From Bifidobacteriaceae bacterium (lineage in GTDB: Bacteria > Actinomycetota > Actinomycetes > Actinomycetales > WQXJ01): DNA of 21,723 nucleotides. Below, in pieces: positions 8,279 to 16,395 of the stretch. The translations under genes and the position numbers were made by a program. The DNA lies in NCBI GenBank assembly GCA_031265345.1, contig JAISCU010000359.1, forward strand, positions 1 through 21,723, in the 5' to 3' direction. Each line of letters opens with the position of its first letter. The first letter of the stretch is position 1. The notes beneath the pieces are model-generated. The model had not been told where the DNA came from, searched no databases, and saw nothing but the letters and a program-made list of their open reading frames with translations.

Positions 8279-9700
8279 CTACCGGTCGCGCGACAAGGCG
8301 ACATAGCCGCCCTCATCCGTCTCCAAGATGAGGGAGTCGCCGTCCAGGAAGCCGGTGATGGGGTCCGCTTCCTCGGCGGTCAGGGTCAATTCTTCGCCGT
8401 CCCATTCCCACCAGCCCTCGGCAGTCTCGCCGAACACCTCGAAGACGAAAGCGCCGTCCTCGTCAAGCTGGAGAGTCATGTCGCCGGGCGGGTCGTCGGC
8501 CGTGTAATAGAGGATCGACTCCATGCCGGCGTCTTCCAGGACCAGCCAGCCGTCCTCGTCGATGATCGTGTCAAAGGTGAAGCCTTGGAACTCGACTACC
8601 GCCGTGACATCGTCGTATCCGTACCAACCGCATTCGGACGGCGCGTCCTCGTTGAAGGTGACGGAGCAGTCTCCGTCCGGATAGAGGTGGAGCGAGCCCT
8701 CGGGCAGGTCCTGGTCCTCGACCCACTCGCCGCCTTCGCTCTCAAGCTCCAATGTCCACGAGCCCACCATCATGAGGTGCGCGGCGGTCAAGAACAGGTC
8801 GTCCTGCGTCAGAGAATCGACCACCCAATCGTCCGCCACCGCGGGCACGTCCACTGCGGGCTCCTCGGCCGGAGGGCTGACTGCGGGGACGGACGGTGCG
8901 GGAGGCTCTGCGCTGGGGCCGGCCAGGCGGACGGTCTCCGCCGCGACCACCTCGAGGTTGTGGCGCCGCAGAGCCTGGACGCTGGCCGACTCGCCGGCTC
9001 CGGCCAGGGCCTCCTCGGCGTGCAACTGGACGAGCGCCAATGGCGTGTTCAACTCGTGCGCGGTCGATGCCAGGAAGCGGGACTTGCTCTCGTTCGACCG
9101 GGCGAGTTGGCGTTGGGCGCGCTCGTAGACCCGCAACAGGACATGGAACGCGACCGCCAGCGTCACCCCGGCCGCCACCAGCGCGTAGACCGAGTCCCAC
9201 ATGGCGGCTGCGCCCGTGACCGGCCTGACCCAACCGGGTCGCTGAAAGGCGGTGACGCAGCAGACGGTGTAGACCACGACCTCCAGGCCGACCAACGACC
9301 AGAGGAGCGCTCCCTCGAGGATGAAAGCCGTGAAGGCGATGGCGAACACGAAGAACGCCGGCATCCCGGCGCTGTAGCCGCCGCCGGAGAAGAACAGCGC
9401 CGGGAACGCCATCAGGAACACGGCCACCACGGTGATCACGTAGGCGGGGCGGTAGCGCCCGGTGCGGCGCGTGAAACGGAGCAGCCCGACCGCCGCGCAG
9501 GCCGCCGCCAGGTTGAGGACGACTTGCGCCGCGCCCATCCGGTTCAGCGCGCTCACCAGGGCCGTGACCAGCGATATGGCGATGCCGGCGAGCGCCGCCA
9601 CGGTGAAGACCTGGGCGCGGAGGTCGGCCTCAGGATCGATCAGCGCGGTTCGCGCCCGGCGCGCCCGGCTGGCCCAAGCGGCCCGGCGCAGTGACAGCAC
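8279..9700 (-). CDS. Chimeric six-TM histidine-kinase-like protein with HisKA box but no ATPase domain, fused to a lipocalin-like domain
   Basis: 473 aa from the GTG at 9700. Residues 31-190 hold about six transmembrane helices, followed by a coiled segment and an H-box, ASTAHELNTPL, with the phospho-acceptor His215 of a HisKA domain. The kinase stops near residue 260: none of the N, G1, F or G2 boxes of HATPase_c is present. A Pro/Ala/Glu linker (261-290) leads to a very acidic beta-rich domain (about 291-473) with repeated phrases such as LYPDGDCSVTF, GEELTLTAEEA and FLDGDSLILE, as in secreted lipocalin-like lipoproteins. It may be an in-frame fusion of a kinase gene and a lipoprotein gene after a deletion. 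No response regulator is adjacent. An open frame extends to 9763, but its first residues (MPPGRPRR) are translated repeat, and a promoter lies inside that extension. Confidence 0.75.
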   Translation of the reverse strand: MLSLRRAAWASRARRARTALIDPEADLRAQVFTVAALAGIAISLVTALVSALNRMGAAQVVLNLAAACAAVGLLRFTRRTGRYRPAYVITVVAVFLMAFPALFFSGGGYSAGMPAFFVFAIAFTAFILEGALLWSLVGLEVVVYTVCCVTAFQRPGWVRPVTGAAAMWDSVYALVAAGVTLAVAFHVLLRVYERAQRQLARSNESKSRFLASTAHELNTPLALVQLHAEEALAGAGESASVQALRRHNLEVVAAETVRLAGPSAEPPAPSVPAVSPPAEEPAVDVPAVADDWVVDSLTQDDLFLTAAHLMMVGSWTLELESEGGEWVEDQDLPEGSLHLYPDGDCSVTFNEDAPSECGWYGYDDVTAVVEFQGFTFDTIIDEDGWLVLEDAGMESILYYTADDPPGDMTLQLDEDGAFVFEVFGETAEGWWEWDGEELTLTAEEADPITGFLDGDSLILETDEGGYVALSRDR

Positions 9701-9707
9701 TCGGCAG

Positions 9708-9737
9708 ATTCTAGGTCCGGCGTCTCGGGACTGTCCA
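9708..9737 (-). promoter_or_regulatory. Promoter for a leaderless mRNA of the chimeric kinase gene
   Basis: On the minus strand TGGACA (9737-9732) and TAGAAT (9713-9708) are separated by 18 bases, each one mismatch from the sigma-70 consensus. TAGAAT lies 7 bases before the GTG at 9700, so the predicted transcript would begin at the start codon. No Shine-Dalgarno sequence is seen, consistent with a leaderless transcript, which is common in Actinomycetota. Confidence 0.55.
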
Positions 9738-9742
9738 GACCG

Positions 9743-9772
9743 ACGGGGCCGACCAGGCGGCATCGGGCAACT
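9743..9772 (-). repeat. Half copy of the REP-like repeat (left arm only)
   Basis: Read on the minus strand, this stretch carries GATGCCGCCTGGTCG followed by CCCCG, matching the left arm of the copy at 20729 closely. The right arm is not found. It lies upstream of the kinase-like gene promoter and causes a spurious MPPGRPRR extension of that frame. Confidence 0.65.
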
Positions 9773-9804
9773 GGGTGTCAGACGGGAGTGAGAGACTTGT
9801 CGGC

Positions 9805-10476
9805 ATGGATTCGAGGCGGGGCCACCAGCCGGGGCGGTTCATCGCCTTCGAGGGCGGCGACGGCGCTGGCAAGTCCACCCACCTGAAAATGCTGGCCCAG
9901 GCGCTGCGGACCGGCGGCTATGTCGAGCGGCCGGGGCGGCCCGGCCTGGTGGTGACGCGCGAACCGGGTGGCACGGCGCTGGGGGCCGAGATCCGGCGAA
10001 TGCTGCTGCACGGCGGCGAGGTCGCGCCCGCGGCGGAGGCCCTCCTGTACGCGGCGGACCGGTCGCAGCATGTGGCGGAGGTCTTGCGACCGGCACTGGC
10101 GAGGGGGGACATCGTCATCACGGACCGCTACCTCGACTCGTCGATCGCCTACCAGGCCGAGGGGCGCGGCCTGACCGAATCGGTCATCCGGCAGGTCAAC
10201 GCGGTGGCGACAGGCGGCCTGGAACCGGACTTGACCATTTTGATGGACGTGGACCAGGCGACGTCCCGAGATCGCCGCGAGCGCCCCGGCCAGACCCCCG
10301 ACCGATTGGAGGAGGCCGGGGAGCCGTTCCATGCGACAGTCAACCGGCGTTACCGTGAATTGGCGGCGTCCGCGCCGGAGCGGTACGCGGTCGTGCTCGC
10401 CACGGGCAGCAAGGACGAGGTCCACGCCAGCGTTTGGGCGGCGGTCGAACCACTGTTGCGGAGGGGAGCCGAATGA
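9805..10476 (+). CDS. tmk: Thymidylate kinase (dTMP kinase)
   Basis: 223 aa, cytosolic; phosphorylates dTMP to dTDP with ATP in dTTP synthesis. Motifs: P-loop FEGGDGAGKST (15-25), REPGGT for dTMP binding, the family DRY signature at 107-109 (TDRYLDSSIAYQ), and a LID-region segment around RRERPGQTPDRLE. The ATG at 9805 gives MDSRRGHQPGRFIAFEG. An in-frame GTG at 9775 would add ten residues with no better ribosome binding site, so the ATG is preferred. Its TGA overlaps the ATG of holB (ATGA), a common actinobacterial tmk-holB coupling that links dTTP supply and the replication clamp loader. Divergent from the chimeric kinase gene. Confidence 0.95.
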   Translation: MDSRRGHQPGRFIAFEGGDGAGKSTHLKMLAQALRTGGYVERPGRPGLVVTREPGGTALGAEIRRMLLHGGEVAPAAEALLYAADRSQHVAEVLRPALARGDIVITDRYLDSSIAYQAEGRGLTESVIRQVNAVATGGLEPDLTILMDVDQATSRDRRERPGQTPDRLEEAGEPFHATVNRRYRELAASAPERYAVVLATGSKDEVHASVWAAVEPLLRRGAE

Positions 10477-11633
10477 GCGTTTGGGAAGCTGTGACCGGGC
10501 AGGACGCGGTCGTCGACCAGCTCCGCCAGGCCGCCAGCCGGGCCGAGTCCATGACCCATGCCTGGCTGATCACGGGACCGCCCGGCTCGGGACGCTCCAT
10601 CGCGGCACGGGCTTTCGCCGCCGCGCTGCAGTGCGCCGAGGGCGGTTGCGGCGACTGCCAGGCCTGCCGGTCGGTGATGGCCCGGACGCACCCCGACGTG
10701 CTCGACACCGCCACCAAGAAGGTCGTCATCGCCATCGACGACGTGCGCGAATGGGTCACCTTGGCGGCGCGCATGCCGTCGCAGGGACGCTGGCGCGTCA
10801 TCATTGTCGAGGACGCCGACAGGATGCTCGAGCGGACCGGCAACGTTTTGCTCAAAGCCCTGGAGGAGCCGCCGCCCCACACGGTTTGGATACTCTCGGC
10901 GCCCCGGCCCCAGGACGTCCTGGTGACGATCCGTTCACGATGCCGCGGGGTCGGCCTGCGCATACCGTCGGTGGAGGCCGTCGCCCGGCTTCTGGTGGAG
11001 CGCGACGGGACCGATCCGGAGGACGCGCGTCTGGCCGCCCTGGCCGCTCAGTCGCACATCGGAGTGGCGAGGCGGTTGGTGCGCGACCCGGAGGCGATCG
11101 AACGGCGCCGCCAAGTGTTGGCCATACCGAAGGTGGCCTCGTCGGTCGCGCGGGCCGTGGCCGCGGCGGGGCAACTGGACGCCGTCGCCAAGACCGAAGC
11201 GGAGTCCGTGGTCAAGGATCGCGAATCCGAGGAGCGGACCCAGCTGTTGGCGCAGCTCGGCGAGCCGACCGGACACAGGGTCAGCCCCTACGCCCGCGCC
11301 AGGCTGAAGGAGTTCGACGAGGAGTCGGTCAAACGGGCGCGGCGCAGCCAGGCCGACACCTTGGACCAGGCTTTGATCGATCTGCTGGCCTTCTACCGCG
11401 ATGTCCTGGCCGTGCAGGTCACCGCCCAGGTAGAGCTGGTCAACGCCATGGACGCGGACCTGGTGGCGGCGCAAGCGCGCACCTCGACCGTCCGTGAGAC
11501 AATGGTCCGGTTGGACGCCATCGAGCTGGCACGGCAACGGCTGGCGGGGAATGTGGCCCCGGCGTTGGCGCTGGAGGCGATGGCCGTCATACTGGCGATG
11601 CCGTCGATGGCTGCCGAGAGTGTGCGACCCTAG
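10473..11633 (+). CDS. holB: DNA polymerase III delta' subunit (clamp loader)
   Basis: 386 aa; part of the clamp-loader complex that opens and loads the beta sliding clamp. AAA+ fold: GPPGSGRS (35-42) stands where Walker A would be, with Arg in place of the catalytic Lys, as expected for a non-hydrolysing delta' subunit. The zinc-binding cysteines 54, 59, 62 and 65 follow. IVEDADRM marks the Walker B-like strand, LLKALEEPP the next helix, and SRC (about 154) carries the arginine finger. The start is the ATG overlapping the tmk stop, preceded by GGAGGGG. An extended frame back to 10434 is not supported. The C-terminal half is less conserved but continues the helical collar. Confidence 0.95.
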   Translation: MSVWEAVTGQDAVVDQLRQAASRAESMTHAWLITGPPGSGRSIAARAFAAALQCAEGGCGDCQACRSVMARTHPDVLDTATKKVVIAIDDVREWVTLAARMPSQGRWRVIIVEDADRMLERTGNVLLKALEEPPPHTVWILSAPRPQDVLVTIRSRCRGVGLRIPSVEAVARLLVERDGTDPEDARLAALAAQSHIGVARRLVRDPEAIERRRQVLAIPKVASSVARAVAAAGQLDAVAKTEAESVVKDRESEERTQLLAQLGEPTGHRVSPYARARLKEFDEESVKRARRSQADTLDQALIDLLAFYRDVLAVQVTAQVELVNAMDADLVAAQARTSTVRETMVRLDAIELARQRLAGNVAPALALEAMAVILAMPSMAAESVRP

Positions 11634-11637
11634 GGGG

Positions 11638-13170
11638 ATGGGACGAACTGTGAGACGACGTTTAGCCATGGCCGCCGTGTGGGCTTTGTTTGGCGGATTG
11701 ACGTTGACCGGGTGCCTGTTGCCGACTCGGGATCGGGGCGGCGAACCGAGCGCCGAACCCTCGGCTTCGGCCACCGAGGAGAGGGACGTGCCGCCAGGCT
11801 GGGACCGCTGCACCGCCGCGAAGGGGGCGGAGTGCGCCACCTTGGAGGTGCCGCTCGATTGGGCCGACCCAGCTGGCGAGACCATCGAATTGGCGTTGGC
11901 ACGGGTCCCGGCCACGAACCAGGCCGAACGGATCGGTTCGTTGCTGATCAACCCCGGTGGGCCAGGCGGCTCCGGCAAGGCCTTCCTGTCCTCCATGATG
12001 GGCCTGATCAGCGACGAGGTCACGGAACGCTACGACATAGTCGGCTTCGACCCGCGCGGGGTCGGCGAGTCGGCGCCGGTGACCTGCTACACCGAGACGA
12101 CCGACCTAGACGAGTTCTACGCCGCGACCTGGCCCCGCACTCCGGAGGGCTATGAACAATCACTGGCGGTCGTGGAGCCCTTCGCCCAAGCTTGTGAGCA
12201 GAACTCGGGGCCGTTGCTCGCGCATGTGGACACGGTCTCCGCCGCCAAGGACATGGAGGCGATGCGCGAATTCCTGGGCGACGACAAGCTGAACCTGCTG
12301 GGTTACTCCTACGGCACCTTCCTGGGCGCCACCTACGCCGACCTGTACCCCGAGAAGGTCGGACGGTTCGTGCTCGACGGCGCCCTCGACCCGTCTGTGA
12401 ACGCGGACCTGCACGAGGTGGAACAGGCCGCCGGATTCGAAGCGGCGCTCGACTCGTACCTGGATAGCTGCCTGGGCACCCAGATCTGCCCCTTCAAAGG
12501 CACCAAAGCCGAGGCCAAAGCCCAGATCCACCAGTTCCTGCTCGATGTCGAAGCCCGGCCTCTGCCGGCCGGCGGCAGCGACGGACGGGAGCTGACCATG
12601 CCTTTGGCCATGAACGGGATCGTCGTGGCGATGTACGACGAACGCACCTGGCCGGTCGAGTCGATGGCCTTGATGCTGGCCCTGGAGGATGGCGACGGCT
12701 CCAGTCTGATGATGCTCTCGGACCTCTACCTGGAGCGCGAGGGGGGCAAGTACTCGTCCAACCAGATGGAGGCCTTCATCGCCATCAACTGCCTCGATGA
12801 CCGCGGACCCGCCGACCTGGCGTCCGCCGAGGCCCATGCGGCGGCGCTGAAGGAGGCCTCGCCCACCTTCGGGGAGTTCTGGGCCTACGGCGAGAAACAA
12901 TGCGAGGTCTGGCCCTACCCCCAGGTGGGCAGCCCGCACACGATCACCGCCTCGGGCGCGGACCCGATCCTGGTGATCGGCACCACGGGGGACCCGGCCA
13001 CTCCCTACCACGGCGCGGTGGCGCTGGCGGAACAACTCGAATCCGGGGTTCTGCTGACCTACGAGGGCGACGGGCACACCGCCTATGGACGGTCGAACGA
13101 TTGCGTGGGCGAGGCGGTGGACGGATATCTGCTCAAGGGGGAGCCCCCGGGCGACGGCCTAGTCTGTTAG
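11638..13170 (+). CDS. Secreted lipoprotein alpha/beta hydrolase, tripeptidyl-aminopeptidase (TAP, S33) type
   Basis: 510 aa. Begins with MGRTVRRRLAMAAVWAL and a lipobox LTGC with lipidated Cys26, so it should be anchored to the outer face of the membrane. The alpha/beta hydrolase core shows the oxyanion loop NPGGPGGSG, the nucleophile Ser224 in GYSYG, and an acid and base late in the chain, Asp452 (GTTGDPATPY) and His480 (GDGHTAYG), in the TAP-like C-terminal domain. Such enzymes remove short peptides from the N-terminus or act as esterases; the substrate here is inferred only. The start is the ATG five bases after the holB stop, where the purine run AGGGGG is unusually close. A GTG at 11650 would also keep the signal peptide. 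Position after holB is typical in Actinomycetota. Confidence 0.92.
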   Translation: MGRTVRRRLAMAAVWALFGGLTLTGCLLPTRDRGGEPSAEPSASATEERDVPPGWDRCTAAKGAECATLEVPLDWADPAGETIELALARVPATNQAERIGSLLINPGGPGGSGKAFLSSMMGLISDEVTERYDIVGFDPRGVGESAPVTCYTETTDLDEFYAATWPRTPEGYEQSLAVVEPFAQACEQNSGPLLAHVDTVSAAKDMEAMREFLGDDKLNLLGYSYGTFLGATYADLYPEKVGRFVLDGALDPSVNADLHEVEQAAGFEAALDSYLDSCLGTQICPFKGTKAEAKAQIHQFLLDVEARPLPAGGSDGRELTMPLAMNGIVVAMYDERTWPVESMALMLALEDGDGSSLMMLSDLYLEREGGKYSSNQMEAFIAINCLDDRGPADLASAEAHAAALKEASPTFGEFWAYGEKQCEVWPYPQVGSPHTITASGADPILVIGTTGDPATPYHGAVALAEQLESGVLLTYEGDGHTAYGRSNDCVGEAVDGYLLKGEPPGDGLVC

Positions 13171-13199
13171 GCGCAAACCGATAGGCCGTAAAGGGCTGC

Positions 13200-13217
13200 G
13201 GCCAAACCGGCTTGGCC
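13200..13217 (+). terminator. Possible hairpin terminator after the TAP-type hydrolase gene
   Basis: GGCCAA and TTGGCC pair around ACCGGC, followed by the AT-rich stretch ATATCCTTTAT. The stem is only 6 bp, so this is a weak call. Confidence 0.35.
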
Positions 13218-13285
13218 ATATCCTTTATGTGTCCTTAGTGTTCGCCCGCGCCGCAGCCGCGACGCTGTACCCCAGGGAATTGTCG

Positions 13286-14806
13286 GTGACTTCCGCGTCC
13301 AAGCCGAAGAATGTGTGGGCCAGTTTCTTCGCTGCCCTCACGGCTGTGCTGCTGATCGCGGTGCTCGCCTTGGCGATAGCGGTCGGAGGCGTTCCGCTCG
13401 CGGTGGGCGGGCGGGCCTTGAACGTGCACGGGGACTCGATGGCGCCGACTTTCGAGCGCGGCGACATCATTGTGATTCGGGGGGTCGAGGATTCGGCCGC
13501 TATCGAAGCAGGCCAGATCATCAGTTATCGGAGCGCGGGGCCCGGTTCGTCGGTGGTCACTCGCCGGGTGGTCGGCGAAGCCGGCGAGGGCCCGGATCGT
13601 CGAATGGTCACGCGGAGCGACGCCGACGAGACCCAAGAAGACAACGTCGCTGAGAGCCAGATAGTCGGAGTGTACATGTATCGCATACCGAAACTCGGTT
13701 ACGCGGTCGGGTGGGCGGGTGAGCATGGACTCGCACTGATCGTGATCTGTTCCGTGGTGGTCCTGGGGATCGGGACCTTCTTGATCGTGACGGCGCGGCG
13801 CCGAGCCGCCAGAGCTCACGAAGCGCGCCACTCAGCCGCCAGGGCGCCCGATCCACGCCACGCGGCCGCGTCTGCCGGTCGCGATGCCGAGGGTGTGGGA
13901 CGGCCGCGCCCGGCTGGCCCGGAGCGGCGCAGCGCCAGAGCGCCGGTCCCGCCGACTCCCGGCCGGCCCGAATCGGAAGCCGCGCGGACGGGCGGGCGCC
14001 GACCGGACGGCATCGGACAAGCTCCGGTGCGACGGCGAGCCGAAGCCAAGCAAGCGGACCTGACCGACACCCTGACAGGCGACGAGATCCCCAGGCGCAA
14101 GGCCGTGCCGTGGATCCCGGGGCCGACCGCGACCGGCGACGAACCGCGCCGGACCGGTCGCGAGGGGCTGCCGACCTGGGACGAGGTCGCGACCACGCGC
14201 TCGGCTGGGCCTCCGGCGGGCCGCAAGGTCACCACCCGCCCCGACACCATCGCCAAACCGGTCGCGTTCGTGCCCACCGGGCCTGCCATGGAGGGCCATT
14301 CGACCGGGCCGCTGCCGAGGCGCCGGCCGCGCCGGATCGCCGAAGACTCGTCCGTGGCCGAGTTGATCCCGCACTCCCGCGTGCCGGTCTATCCGACCGG
14401 GGAGATGGCGGCGATCGAACTCGACGAGCCGAGTCCGGGGCCACCGCCCGCCCGATCCGACAAGCCGATAGCAGCCCGTATCCCACGCGCCCAGACGCCG
14501 CCGGAGCCGGGACCGGAGCTGCGTGCCGTTCACATCGAACGCGCACAGCCGTTCGGCGATGGGGCGTCCCCTGCGTCGCCCCGGCCGCCCCGGAGGCAGA
14601 CAAGGGAGGACCCGGCCCCCGCCGACGGCTCGCCGTTCGACGCGCTCAGGCAGAAGGCCGCCGAGGTCATGCACGAGAGCGGCGAACTGCGGTTGGCCCG
14701 CGAATCCAGCGAACCGGGCAGGACCGCCCACCGGTCGGGCGAGCCGACGCCGCCCGACCCGGAACGGCCCTGGTTGAACGCCCGCCGTTGGCCGGGCGCC
14801 GACTAG
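13286..14806 (+). CDS. Signal peptidase I, S26B/SipW-like, with a long Pro/Arg-rich tail and an Arg at the catalytic His position
   Basis: 506 aa. Membrane serine peptidase fold: TM1 about 12-36, catalytic-type Ser51 in HGDSMAPTFERGD, the VVTRRVVG strand (90-97), TRSDADETQED (109-119), the SipW-like exit segment GVYMYRIPKLGYAV (128-141), and TM2 148-170. S26B enzymes normally read T-H-R-V-V here, with His as the general base; this protein has Arg93, so activity is uncertain. Residues 171-506 form a disordered, Pro/Arg-rich tail, probably cytoplasmic, with a repeat core coding PDGIGQ. The GTG at 13286 is chosen because AGGGAA lies 6 bases before it; the frame stays open to a GTG at 13229 that lacks a ribosome binding site. 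The stop overlaps that of the converging aminotransferase gene. Confidence 0.8.
   Translation: MTSASKPKNVWASFFAALTAVLLIAVLALAIAVGGVPLAVGGRALNVHGDSMAPTFERGDIIVIRGVEDSAAIEAGQIISYRSAGPGSSVVTRRVVGEAGEGPDRRMVTRSDADETQEDNVAESQIVGVYMYRIPKLGYAVGWAGEHGLALIVICSVVVLGIGTFLIVTARRRAARAHEARHSAARAPDPRHAAASAGRDAEGVGRPRPAGPERRSARAPVPPTPGRPESEAARTGGRRPDGIGQAPVRRRAEAKQADLTDTLTGDEIPRRKAVPWIPGPTATGDEPRRTGREGLPTWDEVATTRSAGPPAGRKVTTRPDTIAKPVAFVPTGPAMEGHSTGPLPRRRPRRIAEDSSVAELIPHSRVPVYPTGEMAAIELDEPSPGPPPARSDKPIAARIPRAQTPPEPGPELRAVHIERAQPFGDGASPASPRPPRRQTREDPAPADGSPFDALRQKAAEVMHESGELRLARESSEPGRTAHRSGEPTPPDPERPWLNARRWPGAD
14002..14019. repeat. REP-like repeat core inside the signal peptidase tail
   Basis: CCGGACGGCATCGGACAA lies in frame and encodes PDGIGQ. 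It is the reverse complement of the core in the 672-aa membrane protein gene (3031-3048), which is read on the other strand; both genes therefore show the same coding-strand sequence and peptide. Confidence 0.55.
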
Positions 14807-16179
14807 ACGGTCAGGTCGTGGGCCATCTCGTCAAAAGCGGCGACGTAGGCGTCGATGGCCTGATCAGTGTGGGCGACCGACAAGGTCCACTCCTCCTCGC
14901 GTCCCGGCGTCATGAAGATGCCCCGGTTCATGTTGAACAGCCAGGCCAGGTCCGTCAGCGGGACGTTCTGGTTGGCCAGGAAGGACTCGTAGTCGACAAT
15001 CTTGGTGGGCGAGAAGGTGACGCAGCCCTTCGACGCCAGCGAGACCGCGTAGCCGGGCAGGTTGTAGCGCTTGATGACGTCGGTGCAGCCCTCGGCGATC
15101 CTCTCGGCCAGGTGCCCGAGCCAGGCGTAGGCCTCGGGAGTGAGAACCTTCTCGAGCGAAGCCCGGGCGCTGGCCATGACCAGCGGGTTGCCGTTGTAGG
15201 TGCCGACTTGGTAGACGGAGTGGTCCTCCACGACCGACATGACCTCCTCGGTGCCGCCGATGGCGCCGGTCGGCAGGCCGCCGCCGAGCGACTTGGCCAT
15301 GGTCACCATGTCCGGGCGGACGCCGAAGAGCTCGGTCGCGCCGCCGGCCGCGATGGTCAGGCCGGTCTTGACCTCGTCGAATATGAGGACGATGCCGTGC
15401 CGCTGGGTGATCTCCCTGACCTGGTCCAGATATCCGGGCTCCGGCAGCACCACGCCCAGGTTCATCATGGCGGCCTCCATGATCACGCAGGCCGGTTTGC
15501 GGCCCTCCGAGTCGAGCCGTTGGATACGCCTCTCCATCGCTCCGGCGTCATTGAACGGCACGGCGATGGTCATCGCGGTCGTGGCGGCGGGGACGCCGGC
15601 GCCATAAGGCAGCGAAGCCAGGTTCTCGCGGTCCCCGATCTGGTCGTAGGCCACCCCGATCGACACCATGACGGTGTCGTGATGCCCGTGGTACGAGCCG
15701 AAGATCTTCATCACGGTGTCGCGCCCGGTGTAGGCGCGGGCGATCCTGATCGCGTCCATGGTCGCCTCCGAGCCGGAGTTGACGTAGCGCCACTTGGGTA
15801 TCCCGAAGCGCGTCGCCAGGTTGTTCGCCACCGCGATGGCGTCTTCTGTGGGCGCGGCGAAATGGGTGCCGTGGGGGTAGCGTTCGGCGATGGCTTTCCC
15901 GATGATCGGGTTGGCATGGCCCTGGACCATCGATCCGAAGCCGTTGTGGAAGTCCCACATCTCGTTGCCGTCCACGTCCCAGACCTTGGGGCCCTCACCG
16001 CCCTCCAGGTAGATGGGCCACGGGTCACGTAGTTGGTAGGAACTCGCCACGCCACCGCTGAGGTGCTCTGAGGCGCGCCGGTAGTAGTCGCGTGACGCTT
16101 GGGTGCGGTCGTTGAGGCGGGCTTCTTCGCGAGCCGTCAATTCCGCGATTCGGGTGGGGTCGATTTGGACATAGGACAT
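14803..16179 (-). CDS. Class III PLP-dependent aminotransferase (glutamate-1-semialdehyde aminotransferase-like)
   Basis: 458 aa, cytosolic fold-type I PLP enzyme. Motifs: dimer/PLP-binding NSGSEATMDAIRIARA, SYHGHHD (the aromatic that stacks on PLP), IFDEVKTGL with the Asp that binds the pyridine nitrogen, and the Schiff-base Lys296 in TMAKSLGGGLPTGAIGG. These match the GSA-aminomutase/class III branch. However, the chain is longer than HemL (usually about 430 aa), and no other haem-synthesis gene is near, so a HemL role is not claimed; it may transaminate an amine or amino-acid substrate. The ATG at 16179 has AGGAGA 7 bases upstream. The frame extends further upstream to 17271 only as an artefact. 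Stop codons of this gene and of the signal peptidase gene share a CTAG. Divergent from the 266-aa gene. Confidence 0.9.
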   Translation of the reverse strand: MSYVQIDPTRIAELTAREEARLNDRTQASRDYYRRASEHLSGGVASSYQLRDPWPIYLEGGEGPKVWDVDGNEMWDFHNGFGSMVQGHANPIIGKAIAERYPHGTHFAAPTEDAIAVANNLATRFGIPKWRYVNSGSEATMDAIRIARAYTGRDTVMKIFGSYHGHHDTVMVSIGVAYDQIGDRENLASLPYGAGVPAATTAMTIAVPFNDAGAMERRIQRLDSEGRKPACVIMEAAMMNLGVVLPEPGYLDQVREITQRHGIVLIFDEVKTGLTIAAGGATELFGVRPDMVTMAKSLGGGLPTGAIGGTEEVMSVVEDHSVYQVGTYNGNPLVMASARASLEKVLTPEAYAWLGHLAERIAEGCTDVIKRYNLPGYAVSLASKGCVTFSPTKIVDYESFLANQNVPLTDLAWLFNMNRGIFMTPGREEEWTLSVAHTDQAIDAYVAAFDEMAHDLTV

Positions 16180-16248
16180 GTTTACTTCTCCTAGATGAGC
16201 GCATGGCCGAGTGAATCCTTCTACATTACGCCAGACAACGGGTAGCCC

Positions 16249-16333
16249 CGTGCCGCGCGGTCGTCTTGGGCTCCCGGCCAAGCCCCGCGCGTGGCCGTCT
16301 TGGGCGCCGGGGCCGACCGAACGGCATCGTCCA
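16249..16333. repeat. REP-like repeat copy between divergent genes
   Basis: The left side reads GTGCCGCGCGGTCGTC and the right side GGCCGACCGAACGGCATCG, with a G/C-rich, partly palindromic middle. It fills most of the gap between the aminotransferase and the 266-aa gene. It is a diverged member of the repeat family described at 20729 and 21479. Confidence 0.6.
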
Positions 16334-16395
16334 TCCGGAGACATGGCTGCGGAAGGAGTACGGGATAGGCTCAACGTCTGGGGAAGGGAGCCAGC

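Noticed and set aside
10577..10596. Loss of the Walker A lysine in holB as a defect
   Set aside because: Arg in place of Lys is expected for delta' subunits, which do not hydrolyse ATP.
15390..15399. GATGCCG words inside the aminotransferase, holB and SDR genes as repeat copies
   Set aside because: Single short matches without arms or flanks; expected by chance at this GC content.
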